Positions 37,567 through 47,706 of a stretch of 64,000 nt of DNA are shown piece by piece. The first letter of the stretch is position 1. The number at the start of each line of letters is the position of its first letter. The stretch comes from Streptomyces sp. NBC_01788 (lineage in GTDB: Bacteria; Actinomycetota; Actinomycetes; Streptomycetales; Streptomycetaceae). Made by a program: the position numbers and the translations under genes. The stretch covers positions 4,774,001 to 4,838,000 of the forward strand of contig NZ_CP109090.1 of the NCBI RefSeq assembly GCF_035917575.1, written 5' to 3'. The notes beneath the pieces were generated by a model. That model searched no databases, was not told where the DNA came from, and saw nothing but the letters and a program-made list of their open reading frames with translations.

Positions 37567-37602
37567 GTAACGTGAACGCCGATGCCACGTCCGGAGGTCC
37601 CG

Positions 37603-39057
37603 ATGCCTGAGAACACCGCGCCCCTGTCCAACGAGTCCACCGCCTTCCGTGCCGCCCTCGACGTGATCCGCGCCGTCGAGCCGCGCGTGGCCGACGCCAT
37701 CGGCCAGGAGGTGGCCGACCAGCGCGAGATGCTCAAGCTGATCGCCTCCGAGAACTACGCCTCCCCGGCCACCCTGCTGACCATGGGCAACTGGTTCAGC
37801 GACAAGTACGCCGAGGGCACCGTCGGCCGCCGCTTCTACGCCGGCTGCCGCAACGTCGACACCGTCGAGTCGCTGGCCGCCGAGCACGCCAGGGAACTCT
37901 TCGGTGCCCGCCACGCCTACGTCCAGCCGCACTCCGGCATCGACGCCAACCTCGTCGCCTTCTGGGCCGTCCTCGCCCAGCGCGTGGAGGCACCCGCCCT
38001 GGAGAAGGCCGGGGTCCGCCAGGTCAACGACCTCTCCGACGCGGACTGGGCCGAACTGCGCCAGGCCTTCGGCAACCAGCGCATGCTCGGCATGTCCCTG
38101 GACGCCGGCGGGCACCTCACCCACGGCTTCCGCCCGAACATCTCCGGGAAGATGTTCGACCAGCGCTCCTACGGCACCGACCCGGTCACCGGCCTCCTCG
38201 ACTACGAGGCCCTGCGCGCCTCCGCCCGCGAGTTCAAGCCGCTGATCATCGTCGCGGGCTACTCGGCCTACCCGCGCCTGGTGAACTTCCGGATCATGCG
38301 CGAGATCGCCGACGAGGTCGGCGCCACGCTCATGGTCGACATGGCCCACTTCGCGGGCCTGGTCGCCGGCAAGGTCCTCACCGGCGACTTCGACCCGGTT
38401 CCGCACGCCCAGATCGTCACCACCACCACCCACAAGTCCCTGCGCGGCCCGCGCGGCGGCATGGTCCTGTGCGACGACTCCCTCAAGGACCAGGTCGACC
38501 GGGGCTGCCCGATGGTCCTCGGCGGTCCCCTCCCGCACGTCATGGCCGCCAAGGCCGTCGCCCTGGCCGAGGCCCGCCGGCCCTCCTTCCAGGACTACGC
38601 CCAGCGCATCGTCGACAACTCCCGCGCGCTCGCCGAGGGCCTGACGCGCCGTGGTGCCACCCTCGTCACCGGCGGCACCGACAACCACCTCAACCTGATC
38701 GACGTCGCCTCCTCCTACGGCCTCACCGGCCGCCAGGCCGAGGCCGCGCTGCTCGAGTCCGGCATCGTCACCAACCGCAACGCGATCCCGGCCGACCCCA
38801 ACGGCGCCTGGTACACCTCCGGCATCCGTATCGGCACCCCCGCGCTGACGACCCGCGGTCTGGGCACCGCCGAGATGGACGAGGTCGCCGGCCTGATCGA
38901 TCGTGTCCTGACGGCCACCGAGCCCGGCACCACCGGCAAGGGCACCCCCTCCAAGGCCCAGCACGTCCTCGACCCGAAGATCGCGGACGAGATCTCCCAC
39001 CGGGCCACGGACCTCGTGGCGGGCTTCCCGCTCTACCCGGAGATCGACCTCGGCTGA
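37603..39057 (+). CDS. glyA: Serine hydroxymethyltransferase, long form
   Basis: A 484-residue PLP enzyme converting serine and THF to glycine and 5,10-methylene-THF. Signatures are [11 protein letters not shown] (about 46-56), [17 protein letters not shown] and the PLP-Lys block [14 protein letters not shown] (about 269-282). It is about 65 residues longer than the common 417-residue type because of an insertion near 125-180 ([20 protein letters not shown] region), a form I recall in actinobacteria. The ATG at 37603 has GGAGGT 5 bases upstream. It is preceded by a ZTP riboswitch. Confidence 0.95.
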   Translation: MPENTAPLSNESTAFRAALDVIRAVEPRVADAIGQEVADQREMLKLIASENYASPATLLTMGNWFSDKYAEGTVGRRFYAGCRNVDTVESLAAEHARELFGARHAYVQPHSGIDANLVAFWAVLAQRVEAPALEKAGVRQVNDLSDADWAELRQAFGNQRMLGMSLDAGGHLTHGFRPNISGKMFDQRSYGTDPVTGLLDYEALRASAREFKPLIIVAGYSAYPRLVNFRIMREIADEVGATLMVDMAHFAGLVAGKVLTGDFDPVPHAQIVTTTTHKSLRGPRGGMVLCDDSLKDQVDRGCPMVLGGPLPHVMAAKAVALAEARRPSFQDYAQRIVDNSRALAEGLTRRGATLVTGGTDNHLNLIDVASSYGLTGRQAEAALLESGIVTNRNAIPADPNGAWYTSGIRIGTPALTTRGLGTAEMDEVAGLIDRVLTATEPGTTGKGTPSKAQHVLDPKIADEISHRATDLVAGFPLYPEIDLG

Positions 39058-39081
39058 CCCGCCCCCACAGGGGACGCGAAG

Positions 39082-39107
39082 GCCCCGTGACCCGCGGGTC
39101 ACGGGGC
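39082..39107 (+). terminator. Terminator after glyA
   Basis: A perfect 12-base stem GCCCCGTGACCC / GGGTCACGGGGC around a GC centre, 25 bases after the glyA stop. Confidence 0.85.
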
Positions 39108-39144
39108 TCGGCGCGGCGTGCCGCCGGCCGCCCACGGCAACTGA

Positions 39145-40344
<1,200 letters not shown>

Positions 40345-40507
40345 GGCGCACCACCGCACACGCGCACCGCGACGCAGAGCGCTGTACATCACTGCGGCTG
40401 CGCCTGCCCACAACGGTGCGGTGGTCGTACAGTCATAGCCGGACGGCAGTGACGAAACGGCTGAGAACGAAACAGAAGAACACATCCGGCACGACGAAGG
40501 AGACGAC

Positions 40508-41089
40508 GTGGGGACCGTAACGATCGGCGTGTCGATCGCGGTCCCGGAGCCCCACGGCAGCCTGCTCCAGCAGCGGCGCGCGGGCTTCGGCGACGCCGCG
40601 GCTCACGGCATCCCCACGCACGTCACCCTGCTCCCGCCGACGGAGGTCGACTCCGGGGAGCTGCCGGCCGTGGAGGCCCATCTGACGGAGGTGGCCGCGG
40701 CCGGGCGCCCCTTCACCATGCGGCTGTCCGGCACGGACACCTTCCGGCCGCTGTCCCCGGTGGTCTATGTGCGCGTCGTCGAGGGCGCCGAGGCGTGCGC
40801 GGGGCTGCAGCAGCAGGTCCGCGACCCCTCCGGGCCGCTGGCGCGCGAACTCCAGTTCCCCTACCACCCGCATGTGACGGTGGCGCACGGCATCGACGAC
40901 GCGGCGATGGACCGCGCCTTCGAGGAGCTCGCCGGGTACGAGGCCGAGTGGGCGTGCACCGGGTTCGCCCTGCACGAACAGGGTCCCGACGGGGTGTGGC
41001 GCAAGCTGCGGGAGTTCGGCTTCGGCGGCAGCACGGTGGTGCCTCCGCAGGCGGCCCCCGTGGACAGCGGCACGCTGCCCGCCCGGTAG
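40508..41089 (+). CDS. 2'-5' RNA ligase family (2H phosphoesterase) protein
   Basis: A 193-residue protein with the two HxT motifs of 2H phosphoesterases, THVTLLPP (about 37-44) and PHVTVAHG (about 120-127). The family acts on 2'-5' or cyclic phosphodiester bonds in RNA or small nucleotides; the substrate here is unknown. GTG start with GAAGGAGA 4-5 bases upstream. TACAGT at about 40431 is a possible -10 element. The gene is convergent with the DprE2-like gene. Confidence 0.85.
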   Translation: MGTVTIGVSIAVPEPHGSLLQQRRAGFGDAAAHGIPTHVTLLPPTEVDSGELPAVEAHLTEVAAAGRPFTMRLSGTDTFRPLSPVVYVRVVEGAEACAGLQQQVRDPSGPLARELQFPYHPHVTVAHGIDDAAMDRAFEELAGYEAEWACTGFALHEQGPDGVWRKLREFGFGGSTVVPPQAAPVDSGTLPAR

Positions 41090-41140
41090 GCACCTGCCCC
41101 GGCGTTCCCGCACGGCGGCGAACGGACACCGCCCGGACCG

Positions 41141-41905
41141 CTACAGCGGCAGCCGCCGGTAGACCGCGCGCGGCAGATGCCGCAGCACGGTCGTCACCAC
41201 CCGGAGCACACCGGGCACCCACACCGTCTCCGAGCGCCTGCGCAGGCCGAGTTCGACGGCGGTGGCGACCTGCTCCGGAGTGACGGTGAAGGGTTCGGCC
41301 TCGCGGCCGGCGGTCGCCCTGGAGCGCACGAATCCGGGGCGCACGACCATGACGTGCACCCCGGTGCCGTACAGCGCGTCGCCCAGGCCCTGGGTGAAGG
41401 TGTCGAGGCCGGCCTTGCTCGAGCCGTAGATGAAGTCCGCGCGGCGGGCGCGTTCGCCCGCGGCCGAGGAGAGCACCACCAGCGAGCCGTGCCCCTGGTT
41501 CTGCAGCCCCTGCCCGGCCACCAGGCCCGCGGACACCGCCCCGGTGTAGTTCGTCTGCGCGACCCGGACCGCGTTCAGTGGCACCCGCTCGTCGTACGCC
41601 TGGTCGCCGAGGACGCCGAAGGCCAGCAGCACCATGTCGATACGGTCCTCGGCGAAGACCTTGCCGAGGACCGTCTCGTGGGAGGCGCAGTCCAGCGCGT
41701 CGAAGGGCACGGTGCGCACCTCCACCCTCAGGGTGCGCAGATGCGCGGCGGCCTCCTCCAGGGCCGGTGAGGGGCGGCCCGCCAGCCAGACGGTCCGGGT
41801 GCGGCGGGCGATCAGGCGGCGCACGGTGGCCAGGGCGATCTCGGATGTGCCGCCGAGGACCAGCAGTGACCGGGGAAGACGCGAGAGACCGGGGGCATCC
41901 TTCAC
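41141..41905 (-). CDS. SDR reductase, DprE2-like (decaprenylphosphoryl-ribose epimerisation)
   Basis: A 254-residue short-chain dehydrogenase. The cofactor loop is LVLGGTSEIALAT (about 14-26), the catalytic Ser is in VLSSAAGE and the YxxxK pair is in YGSSKAG (about 160-166). The GGTSEI form and length match DprE2, the NADH-dependent keto-reductase that with DprE1 makes decaprenylphosphoryl arabinose. No DprE1 flavoprotein is adjacent, so the exact role is uncertain. The GTG start at 41905 lies about 8 bases after TACAGT with GTCAAA 18 bases further up, suggesting a leaderless transcript. Confidence 0.8.
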   Translation of the reverse strand: MKDAPGLSRLPRSLLVLGGTSEIALATVRRLIARRTRTVWLAGRPSPALEEAAAHLRTLRVEVRTVPFDALDCASHETVLGKVFAEDRIDMVLLAFGVLGDQAYDERVPLNAVRVAQTNYTGAVSAGLVAGQGLQNQGHGSLVVLSSAAGERARRADFIYGSSKAGLDTFTQGLGDALYGTGVHVMVVRPGFVRSRATAGREAEPFTVTPEQVATAVELGLRRRSETVWVPGVLRVVTTVLRHLPRAVYRRLPL

Positions 41906-41991
41906 GGCAGACGACTGTATCGTCCGGTTATGCGTGTTTTGACGCAGAAACGCGGTGTTCACGTTGCCACGGAGCGGGCACAGTCGGAATC

Positions 41992-42954
41992 ATGGACTGG
42001 CTGAAGAAGCTTCCCGTCGTCGGGCCGTGGGTGGCCCGCCTGATGACCACGCACGCGTGGCGGTCGTACGAACGTCTGGACCGGGTCAAGTGGTCGCGAC
42101 TGGCCGCCGCCATGACGTTCATCAGCTTCATCGCGCTGTTCCCGCTGCTGACGGTGGCCGCCGCGGTCGGCGCCGCCACGCTCAGTCCGGAGCAGCAGCA
42201 CACGCTCCAGAACAAGATCGTCCAGCAGTTCCCGGGCCTGGGGCAGCAGTTGGACATCAGTGCCCTGGTGCAGAACGCCGGCACGGTCGGGCTCATCGCC
42301 GGTGCCGCCCTGCTGCTGACCGGCGTCAACTGGGTCGCCCAGACGCGGGACTGCCTGCGCGCCGTCTGGGAGCTGCCCGACCCGGAGGAGAACCCGCTGA
42401 TGAGCAAGGTGAAGGACGCGGGCGTCCTGATCGGCCTCGGTGGCGCGATGCTGGTCACGCTCGTCGTGTCCACCATCGCCTCGGCCGCCGTCGGCTACAT
42501 CTCCCGGGAGATCGGGCTGGCCGAACACGGCTGGGGCAGCGTCCTGCTGCGGGTCATCGCGTTCGCGGTCGCCGTGCTGGCCGACTTCCTCGTCCTGCTG
42601 TACGTCCTCACCCTGCTGCCCGGCGTCGAGCCGCCGCGCCACCGGCTGCTGGTCGCCGCGCTGCTCGGCGCGGTCGGCTTCGAGCTGCTGAAGCTGCTGC
42701 TGAGCGGCTACATCCAGGGCGTGGCGGCGAAGAGCATGTACGGCGCCTTCGGGGTCCCCGTCGCCCTGCTGCTGTGGATCAACTTCACGTCCAAGCTGGT
42801 CCTGTACTGCGCCGCCTGGACGGCGACGCAGAGCGGTGCGGACGACGGGAGCGGTGCGCCCGATGAGGACGGGGGCGGCGACGGCGGCCGGGCCGTCGAT
42901 CTCAGGGGCGGGTCCGGCGGCGCATCAGGTCCGGCAGCGGCCAGCGGCGGTTGA
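41992..42954 (+). CDS. YihY/virulence factor BrkB family membrane protein
   Basis: A 320-residue inner-membrane protein with about six hydrophobic segments: FISFIALFPLLTVAAAVGAA (about 43-62), GLIAGAALLLTGVNWVAQT, AMLVTLVVSTIASAAVGYI, VIAFAVAVLADFLVLLYVLT, LLVAALLGAVGFELLKLLL and FGVPVALLLWINFTSKLVLY. This is the YihY pattern; its function is unresolved. The tail is acidic and Gly-rich. Its last 53 bases overlap, tail to tail, the 3' end of the convergent carboxypeptidase gene. Confidence 0.88.
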   Translation: MDWLKKLPVVGPWVARLMTTHAWRSYERLDRVKWSRLAAAMTFISFIALFPLLTVAAAVGAATLSPEQQHTLQNKIVQQFPGLGQQLDISALVQNAGTVGLIAGAALLLTGVNWVAQTRDCLRAVWELPDPEENPLMSKVKDAGVLIGLGGAMLVTLVVSTIASAAVGYISREIGLAEHGWGSVLLRVIAFAVAVLADFLVLLYVLTLLPGVEPPRHRLLVAALLGAVGFELLKLLLSGYIQGVAAKSMYGAFGVPVALLLWINFTSKLVLYCAAWTATQSGADDGSGAPDEDGGGDGGRAVDLRGGSGGASGPAAASGG

Positions 42955-44155
42955 CCAGGAAGGCCCCGGCCGCGAGCAGCACCAGCACGCCACCGGCGAC
43001 TCCCAGGGCGATCCCCGCCCCGCGGGAGCCGTTCTGGACGGACGCGTGCGCCACGGCCGCGGCGGACGAGCCGTCGTCGGTCCGGCCCGCGGAGGGCCCC
43101 GGCTCCGCCTTCGCCCCGGCGGCGCTCCTGGGCGGCACGAGCTCGCCCACCGGGCGCGCCTTGCCCAGGGCGGCGAAGCCCCAGTCGAAGAGCTTGGCGG
43201 TCTCCTTGTAGACCTCGTTGTGGTCCGGCTTGCTCGGGTTCATCACCGTCACCAGCAGCACCCGGCCGTCGCGCTCGGCGACGCCGGTGAAGGTGGCTCC
43301 CGCGTGGGTGGTGTTGCCGTTCTTCACCCCGGCTATGCCCTGGTAGACCGAGATGTCGTAGTCGCCGCTCAGCAGCCGGTTGGTGTTCTGGATCTCGAAG
43401 GAGCCGCGGGAGGTCTTGCCCTTCTTGTTCTTCTTGGTCTCGCCCGGGAACGACGCCCGCACGGTCGAGCAGTACTCGCGGAAGTCCTTCTTCTGCATCC
43501 CCGAACGGGCGAACAGCGTGAGGTCGTACGCCGACGAGACCTGGTGGTCGGCGTCGTAGCCGTCCGGGCTCACCACGTTGGTGTCGAGTGCCTGGAGTTC
43601 CTGCGCGTGCGCGTTCATGTCCTCCACGGTCGGCTTTGTGCCGCCGTTCATCGCGGACAGCACGTGCACGGCGTCGTTGCCGGAGCGGAGGAACACGCCC
43701 AGCCACAGGTCGTGGACCGTGTAGGTCTCGTTCTCCTTGACGCCGACCAGGCTGGAACCCGCGCCCACGTCGGCCAGGTCGGCCGGGGTGACCTTGTGCG
43801 TCTGCGTCCGGGGGAACTTCGGCAGCACGGTGTCCGCGAACAGCATCTTCAGCGTGCTGGCCGGAGGCAGCCGCCAGTGCGCGTTGTGCGCGGCGAGCAC
43901 CGCGCCGGACTCGGCGTCGGCCACGATCCAGGAGCGGGCGGTGAGGTCCTTGGGCAGCACGGGGGCGCCGTTGCCGAGGTCGACCTGTGTGCCGGGCAGG
44001 CCCAGGCGGGCGCCGCCGACGGTGGACATCCCTGCCGGGGGAGTGGCCGAGGGGACAGGCGCGGCGAGAGCGGCTGGCGCGGCCAGCGAGGCGGACAGCA
44101 GGGCGGCGGAGGTGATCACCAGTGATCGGCTGATGATCTTATTGGGTGCGGGCAC
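42902..44155 (-). CDS. D-alanyl-D-alanine carboxypeptidase (low-mass PBP)
   Basis: A 417-residue penicillin-binding protein. An N-terminal signal peptide (SLVITSAALLSASLAAPAAL) and a C-terminal membrane anchor (GIALGVAGGVLVLLAAGAFL) place the domain outside the membrane. The SxxK nucleophile is STLK in PPASTLKML (about 92-95), the SxN motif is in LRSGNDAVHVL, and the third box reads GVKNGNTTHAG, so KNG replaces the usual KTG. It should trim stem-peptide D-Ala; the altered box may change efficiency or beta-lactam binding. GTG start at 44155. It overlaps the convergent YihY gene by 53 bases. Confidence 0.88.
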   Translation of the reverse strand: MPAPNKIISRSLVITSAALLSASLAAPAALAAPVPSATPPAGMSTVGGARLGLPGTQVDLGNGAPVLPKDLTARSWIVADAESGAVLAAHNAHWRLPPASTLKMLFADTVLPKFPRTQTHKVTPADLADVGAGSSLVGVKENETYTVHDLWLGVFLRSGNDAVHVLSAMNGGTKPTVEDMNAHAQELQALDTNVVSPDGYDADHQVSSAYDLTLFARSGMQKKDFREYCSTVRASFPGETKKNKKGKTSRGSFEIQNTNRLLSGDYDISVYQGIAGVKNGNTTHAGATFTGVAERDGRVLLVTVMNPSKPDHNEVYKETAKLFDWGFAALGKARPVGELVPPRSAAGAKAEPGPSAGRTDDGSSAAAVAHASVQNGSRGAGIALGVAGGVLVLLAAGAFLVNRRWPLPDLMRRRTRP

Positions 44156-44246
44156 GGTCGGAAACGTACCGGGCGCGGGCAGTGGCGTGCCGTCCGCCCT
44201 CCCACCCCGGACGCGGAGCCCGGTTCCGGACGGCGATACTGAACGT

Positions 44247-44486
44247 ATGAAGCTCAGCCGCCCCGTCTCCTGGTTCCTGCTCGCCTTCGGGGTGTGGAGT
44301 TGGGTCATTTGGGTCACTTTCGTTAAAAATCTCATCAAGGACGGCAGCGGTCTGGCGTTCGACCACGGGCACCCGACGGCGTACTTCTGGGTGCATCTGG
44401 CGCTCGCCGTCGTCTCCTTCGTATTGGGGACGGTCATCGGGGGCATCGGGTTGCGCGGACTGCGCGCACTGCGCCGGACGTCATAG
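44247..44486 (+). CDS. SCO4848 family membrane protein
   Basis: A 79-residue protein with two membrane segments (VSWFLLAFGVWSWVIWVTFV and WVHLALAVVSFVLGTVIGG) and a short basic end (RALRRTS). It begins MKLSRPVSWFLLAFG, the pattern of the SCO4848 family named from this very locus. Function unknown. ATG at 44247. It is divergent from the carboxypeptidase gene (91 bases between starts). Confidence 0.9.
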   Translation: MKLSRPVSWFLLAFGVWSWVIWVTFVKNLIKDGSGLAFDHGHPTAYFWVHLALAVVSFVLGTVIGGIGLRGLRALRRTS

Positions 44487-44564
44487 CGTTCCGGACAGCT
44501 CCACGGGGCCTTTCGCGGGGGCGGGGGCCGGCACACCAGGCATCAGGCGGAAGGAACGGACGGC

Positions 44565-45977
44565 ATGGTGGTCGTCTTCGTGTTCGTGGCGCTGCTCGTG
44601 CTCAGCGGGGTGGTGGCGGCCAACTGGTATCTGTGGCGCCGCCTGTTCCGCGACACCACCCGCGGACCCGGTCCGGTACGCCGCGCGGGCGCGGTCCTGA
44701 TCGCGGGCGGCTGGGTCCTGGCCGTCGGGGCCCTCGTCACCGAGCAGGCGGGCGCCCCCTTCTGGCTCCAGCGCACCCTGGCCTGGCCCGGCTTCCTCTG
44801 GCTCGCCCTGGTGCTGTACCTGCTCCTGGCCACTCTGGCGACGGAGCCCCTCCGCCCCCTCCTGCGCCGCCTCCTGCCCACCGGTCCGCGGACGGCCGCA
44901 CCGGCTCAGGACACGGCGGCACCCGCGCGGGAGTCCGCCGCCGCGCCGCAGCCCGAATTCGTGCCGGTGTCCGCCCCCGAGCCGGGCCCGGCCGGGGAGG
45001 CGTCGTCCGCCGCCGCGCCGACCGACACCGGCCCGTCCACGCCCCCTCCGGGTCCGGGCGGCCCGCTGTCCGCCGTGCAGGCATCCGCCGACGCGCCGTC
45101 CGGCCATGAGCCGGCCACCGGCGACGGCGCGTCGGCGGCCTCGCGTGGCCTTTCCAGCCGGCGGCTGTTCGTGTCACGGGTCGTCGGGGGAGGCGCCGCC
45201 GCGGTGGCTCTGGGGACCGTCGGGTACGGGACCTACGGGGTGCTGCGCGGGCCGCGGGTGAAGCGGGTGACCGTGCCGCTGGCGAAACTGCCGCGGGCGG
45301 CGCACGGGTACCGGATCGCCGTCGTCAGTGACGTCCACCTCGGACCCGTCCTCGGGCGCGGATTCGCGCAGAAGGTCGTCGACACGGTCAACGCGACCCA
45401 GCCCGACCTCATCGCCGTCGTCGGGGACCTGGTGGACGGCAGCGTGAAGGACCTCGGACCGGCGGCGGCACCGCTGGCCGGGCTCCGGGCGCGGCACGGC
45501 GCGTACTTCGTCACCGGCAATCACGAGTACTTCTCCGGCGCCGAGCAGTGGGTGCGGGAGGTGCGCCGTCTCGGCCTGCTCCCCCTGGAGAACGCGCGCA
45601 CCGAGCTGCCCGCCTTCGACCTGGCCGGCGTCAACGACGTACGGGGCGAGAGCGAGGGGCAGGGCCCCGACTTCGAGCGGGCGCTCGGCGACCGGGACAC
45701 GGCACGCGCGTGCGTACTGCTCGCCCACCAGCCGGTGCAGATCCACGAGGCCGTCCGGCACGGTGTGGACCTCCAGCTCTCCGGCCACACCCACGGCGGC
45801 CAGCTCTGGCCCGGCAGCCTCCTCGCGGCTGCCGCCAACCCGACCGTCGCGGGCCTGGAGCGCTACGGCGACACCCAGCTGTACGTCAGCCGCGGCGCGG
45901 GCGCCTGGGGCCCGCCCACACGGGTCGGCGCCCCCTCCGACATCACCGTCGTCCAGCTCGCCTCCAGGCAGGCGTAG
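44565..45977 (+). CDS. Membrane-anchored metallophosphoesterase
   Basis: A 470-residue protein. Membrane segments lie at 1-20 (VVVFVFVALLVLSGVVAANW), about 42-60 and about 70-95. A Pro/Ala linker follows, then SRRLFVSRVVGGGAAAVALG near 198, which resembles a twin-arginine-like or further anchor segment. The calcineurin-like domain has all metal motifs: SDVHLGP (about 252), GDLVDG (about 287), GNHEYF (about 319) and SGHTHGGQ (about 404). The active site probably faces outward. Substrate unknown (lipid or nucleotide phosphoester). ATG with GGAAGGAAC upstream. Confidence 0.88.
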   Translation: MVVVFVFVALLVLSGVVAANWYLWRRLFRDTTRGPGPVRRAGAVLIAGGWVLAVGALVTEQAGAPFWLQRTLAWPGFLWLALVLYLLLATLATEPLRPLLRRLLPTGPRTAAPAQDTAAPARESAAAPQPEFVPVSAPEPGPAGEASSAAAPTDTGPSTPPPGPGGPLSAVQASADAPSGHEPATGDGASAASRGLSSRRLFVSRVVGGGAAAVALGTVGYGTYGVLRGPRVKRVTVPLAKLPRAAHGYRIAVVSDVHLGPVLGRGFAQKVVDTVNATQPDLIAVVGDLVDGSVKDLGPAAAPLAGLRARHGAYFVTGNHEYFSGAEQWVREVRRLGLLPLENARTELPAFDLAGVNDVRGESEGQGPDFERALGDRDTARACVLLAHQPVQIHEAVRHGVDLQLSGHTHGGQLWPGSLLAAAANPTVAGLERYGDTQLYVSRGAGAWGPPTRVGAPSDITVVQLASRQA

Positions 45978-46146
45978 AGACCGCGGAACCCTCCCGGAAA
46001 CGCTCGAACAACAAGTCTTCGTAACTTCTTCTCATTCTCCCCAGACCCGGCTTCCCCCTGGCGAAATGCGTGTGATTAGGTAACGGGCGCCACTCAGGTG
46101 TGTGGTTTGTGCAGAAGGGCCCAAAAGGGGTCTGGGGAGGGTACGG

Positions 46147-47703
46147 ATGCGGTCGGTTCGCATACGGATCCTCACGACGCTGGTCGTGCTGGCGGTCGTG
46201 GGGGTGGGCGGCTGGCAGTTGCTGCCGTCGAAGGACGACAAGGGCAACGCGATCGTCGTGGGCACGACGGACGCGGTCACGTCGCTGGATCCGGCGGGAG
46301 CGTACGACGCGGGCTCCTGGGCGCTGTACAGCAATGTGTTCCAGTCCCTGCTGACCTTCGAGCCGGGTGGTGTCACACCCGTGCCGGACGCGGCCAAGGA
46401 CTGCGTCTTCACCGGCGGTGGACTGCGCACCTACCGCTGCGAACTGCGCGAGGACATCAAGTTCCCCAGCGGGCGCACGATGACCGGCGAGGACGTGAAG
46501 TTCTCCTTCGACCGGATCAAGAAGATCAACTCCGACGTCGGCCCCTCCGCGCTGCTGTCGACCCTCGGCTCGGTGGAGGCCGACGGCATGACCGTCACCT
46601 TCCACCTGTCGACCCCGGACGCCACCTTCCCGCTGAAGGTGGCCACGGGCGCCGGCTCCATCGTCGACCACACCCGCTACCCGGCCAACGGGCTGCGCAC
46701 CGGCACGGCGGCCGACGGCACCGGGCCGTACCGGCTCAAGGGGTACGCCAAGGACAAGAACGCGGACCTGGTACCGAACGACGCCTACAAGGGCGCCATC
46801 AGCAGCACCGGACGACCGGTCGCGCTGCGCTACTTCGACAGCCCGGCCGAGCTGGAGAAGGCGTGGACGGGCAAGCAGATCGACGTCGCCACGCGCAACC
46901 TGCCCCCGAAGCTCCTCGCCGGACTCAACCCCAGCGACCCCGCGATGCGCGTGTCGGTGTCCGACAGCTCCGAGACCCGCAACCTGTACCTCAACACCCG
47001 TGCCTCCTCGCCGCTGCACGACACCCGCGTCCGGCAGGCCATCGCCTGGCTGATCAACCGCGAGAAGCTGGCCGGCGGCGTGTACGACGGAACCGTGGAC
47101 GCGCTGTACTCGCTGATCCCGGCCGGCATCACGGGCCACAACACGTCCTTCTTCGACGCCTACCCGACGCAGAACGCCCAGAAGGCCCGCGAGCTGCTGA
47201 CCGAGGCCGGCGTGTCCGTCCCGGTGCGCTTCACCTACGGCTACGGCCAGGGGCGCGGCGCCGCCGGCGAGGAGGCCGCGGAGCTCAAGCGGCAGCTCGA
47301 GGCGAGCGGCCTGTTCAAGGTCGACCTCAAGGGCTACGAGTGGGCCGACTTCCAGAAGCTCTGGGCGGGCGGCAAGCTCGACGCGTACGCGGTCGGCTGG
47401 GTGGCCGACTACCCGGACCCCGACACCTTCGGCGGCGCCCTCGTCGGCACCGGCAGCACGATGAGGACCGGCTACAGCAGCAAGGCCGTCGACGGCCTCA
47501 TCCGGGACACCCAGCAGTACGCCGACCGGGGCCGGATCGCCGGGGACTTCCGCAGCCTCCAGGCGAACGTCGCCGCCGATGTGCCGCTGATCCCGCTGTG
47601 GCAGCGCAAGGAGTACGTGGTCAGCAGCGAGGACGTCGGCGGCGGCCAGTACCTGTCGGACGGCACGGGCAGCTTCCGGCTCTGGAAGCTCGACTGGATC
47701 TGA
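46147..47703 (+). CDS. ABC-type peptide substrate-binding protein (family 5), membrane-anchored
   Basis: A 518-residue SBP_bac_5 protein of the oligopeptide/nickel class. VVGTTDAVTSLDPAGAYDAG (about 36-55) and VRQAIAWLINREKL (about 298-311) are characteristic. The N-terminal hydrophobic segment (ILTTLVVLAVVGVGGWQLL) is not followed by a lipobox Cys, so it appears to be an uncleaved anchor and not a lipoprotein. No permease or ATPase genes are adjacent. ATG at 46147 with GGGAGG 6 bases upstream. It ends 3 bases from the stop of the convergent histidine kinase gene. Confidence 0.88.
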   Translation: MRSVRIRILTTLVVLAVVGVGGWQLLPSKDDKGNAIVVGTTDAVTSLDPAGAYDAGSWALYSNVFQSLLTFEPGGVTPVPDAAKDCVFTGGGLRTYRCELREDIKFPSGRTMTGEDVKFSFDRIKKINSDVGPSALLSTLGSVEADGMTVTFHLSTPDATFPLKVATGAGSIVDHTRYPANGLRTGTAADGTGPYRLKGYAKDKNADLVPNDAYKGAISSTGRPVALRYFDSPAELEKAWTGKQIDVATRNLPPKLLAGLNPSDPAMRVSVSDSSETRNLYLNTRASSPLHDTRVRQAIAWLINREKLAGGVYDGTVDALYSLIPAGITGHNTSFFDAYPTQNAQKARELLTEAGVSVPVRFTYGYGQGRGAAGEEAAELKRQLEASGLFKVDLKGYEWADFQKLWAGGKLDAYAVGWVADYPDPDTFGGALVGTGSTMRTGYSSKAVDGLIRDTQQYADRGRIAGDFRSLQANVAADVPLIPLWQRKEYVVSSEDVGGGQYLSDGTGSFRLWKLDWI

Positions 47704-47706
47704 CCG

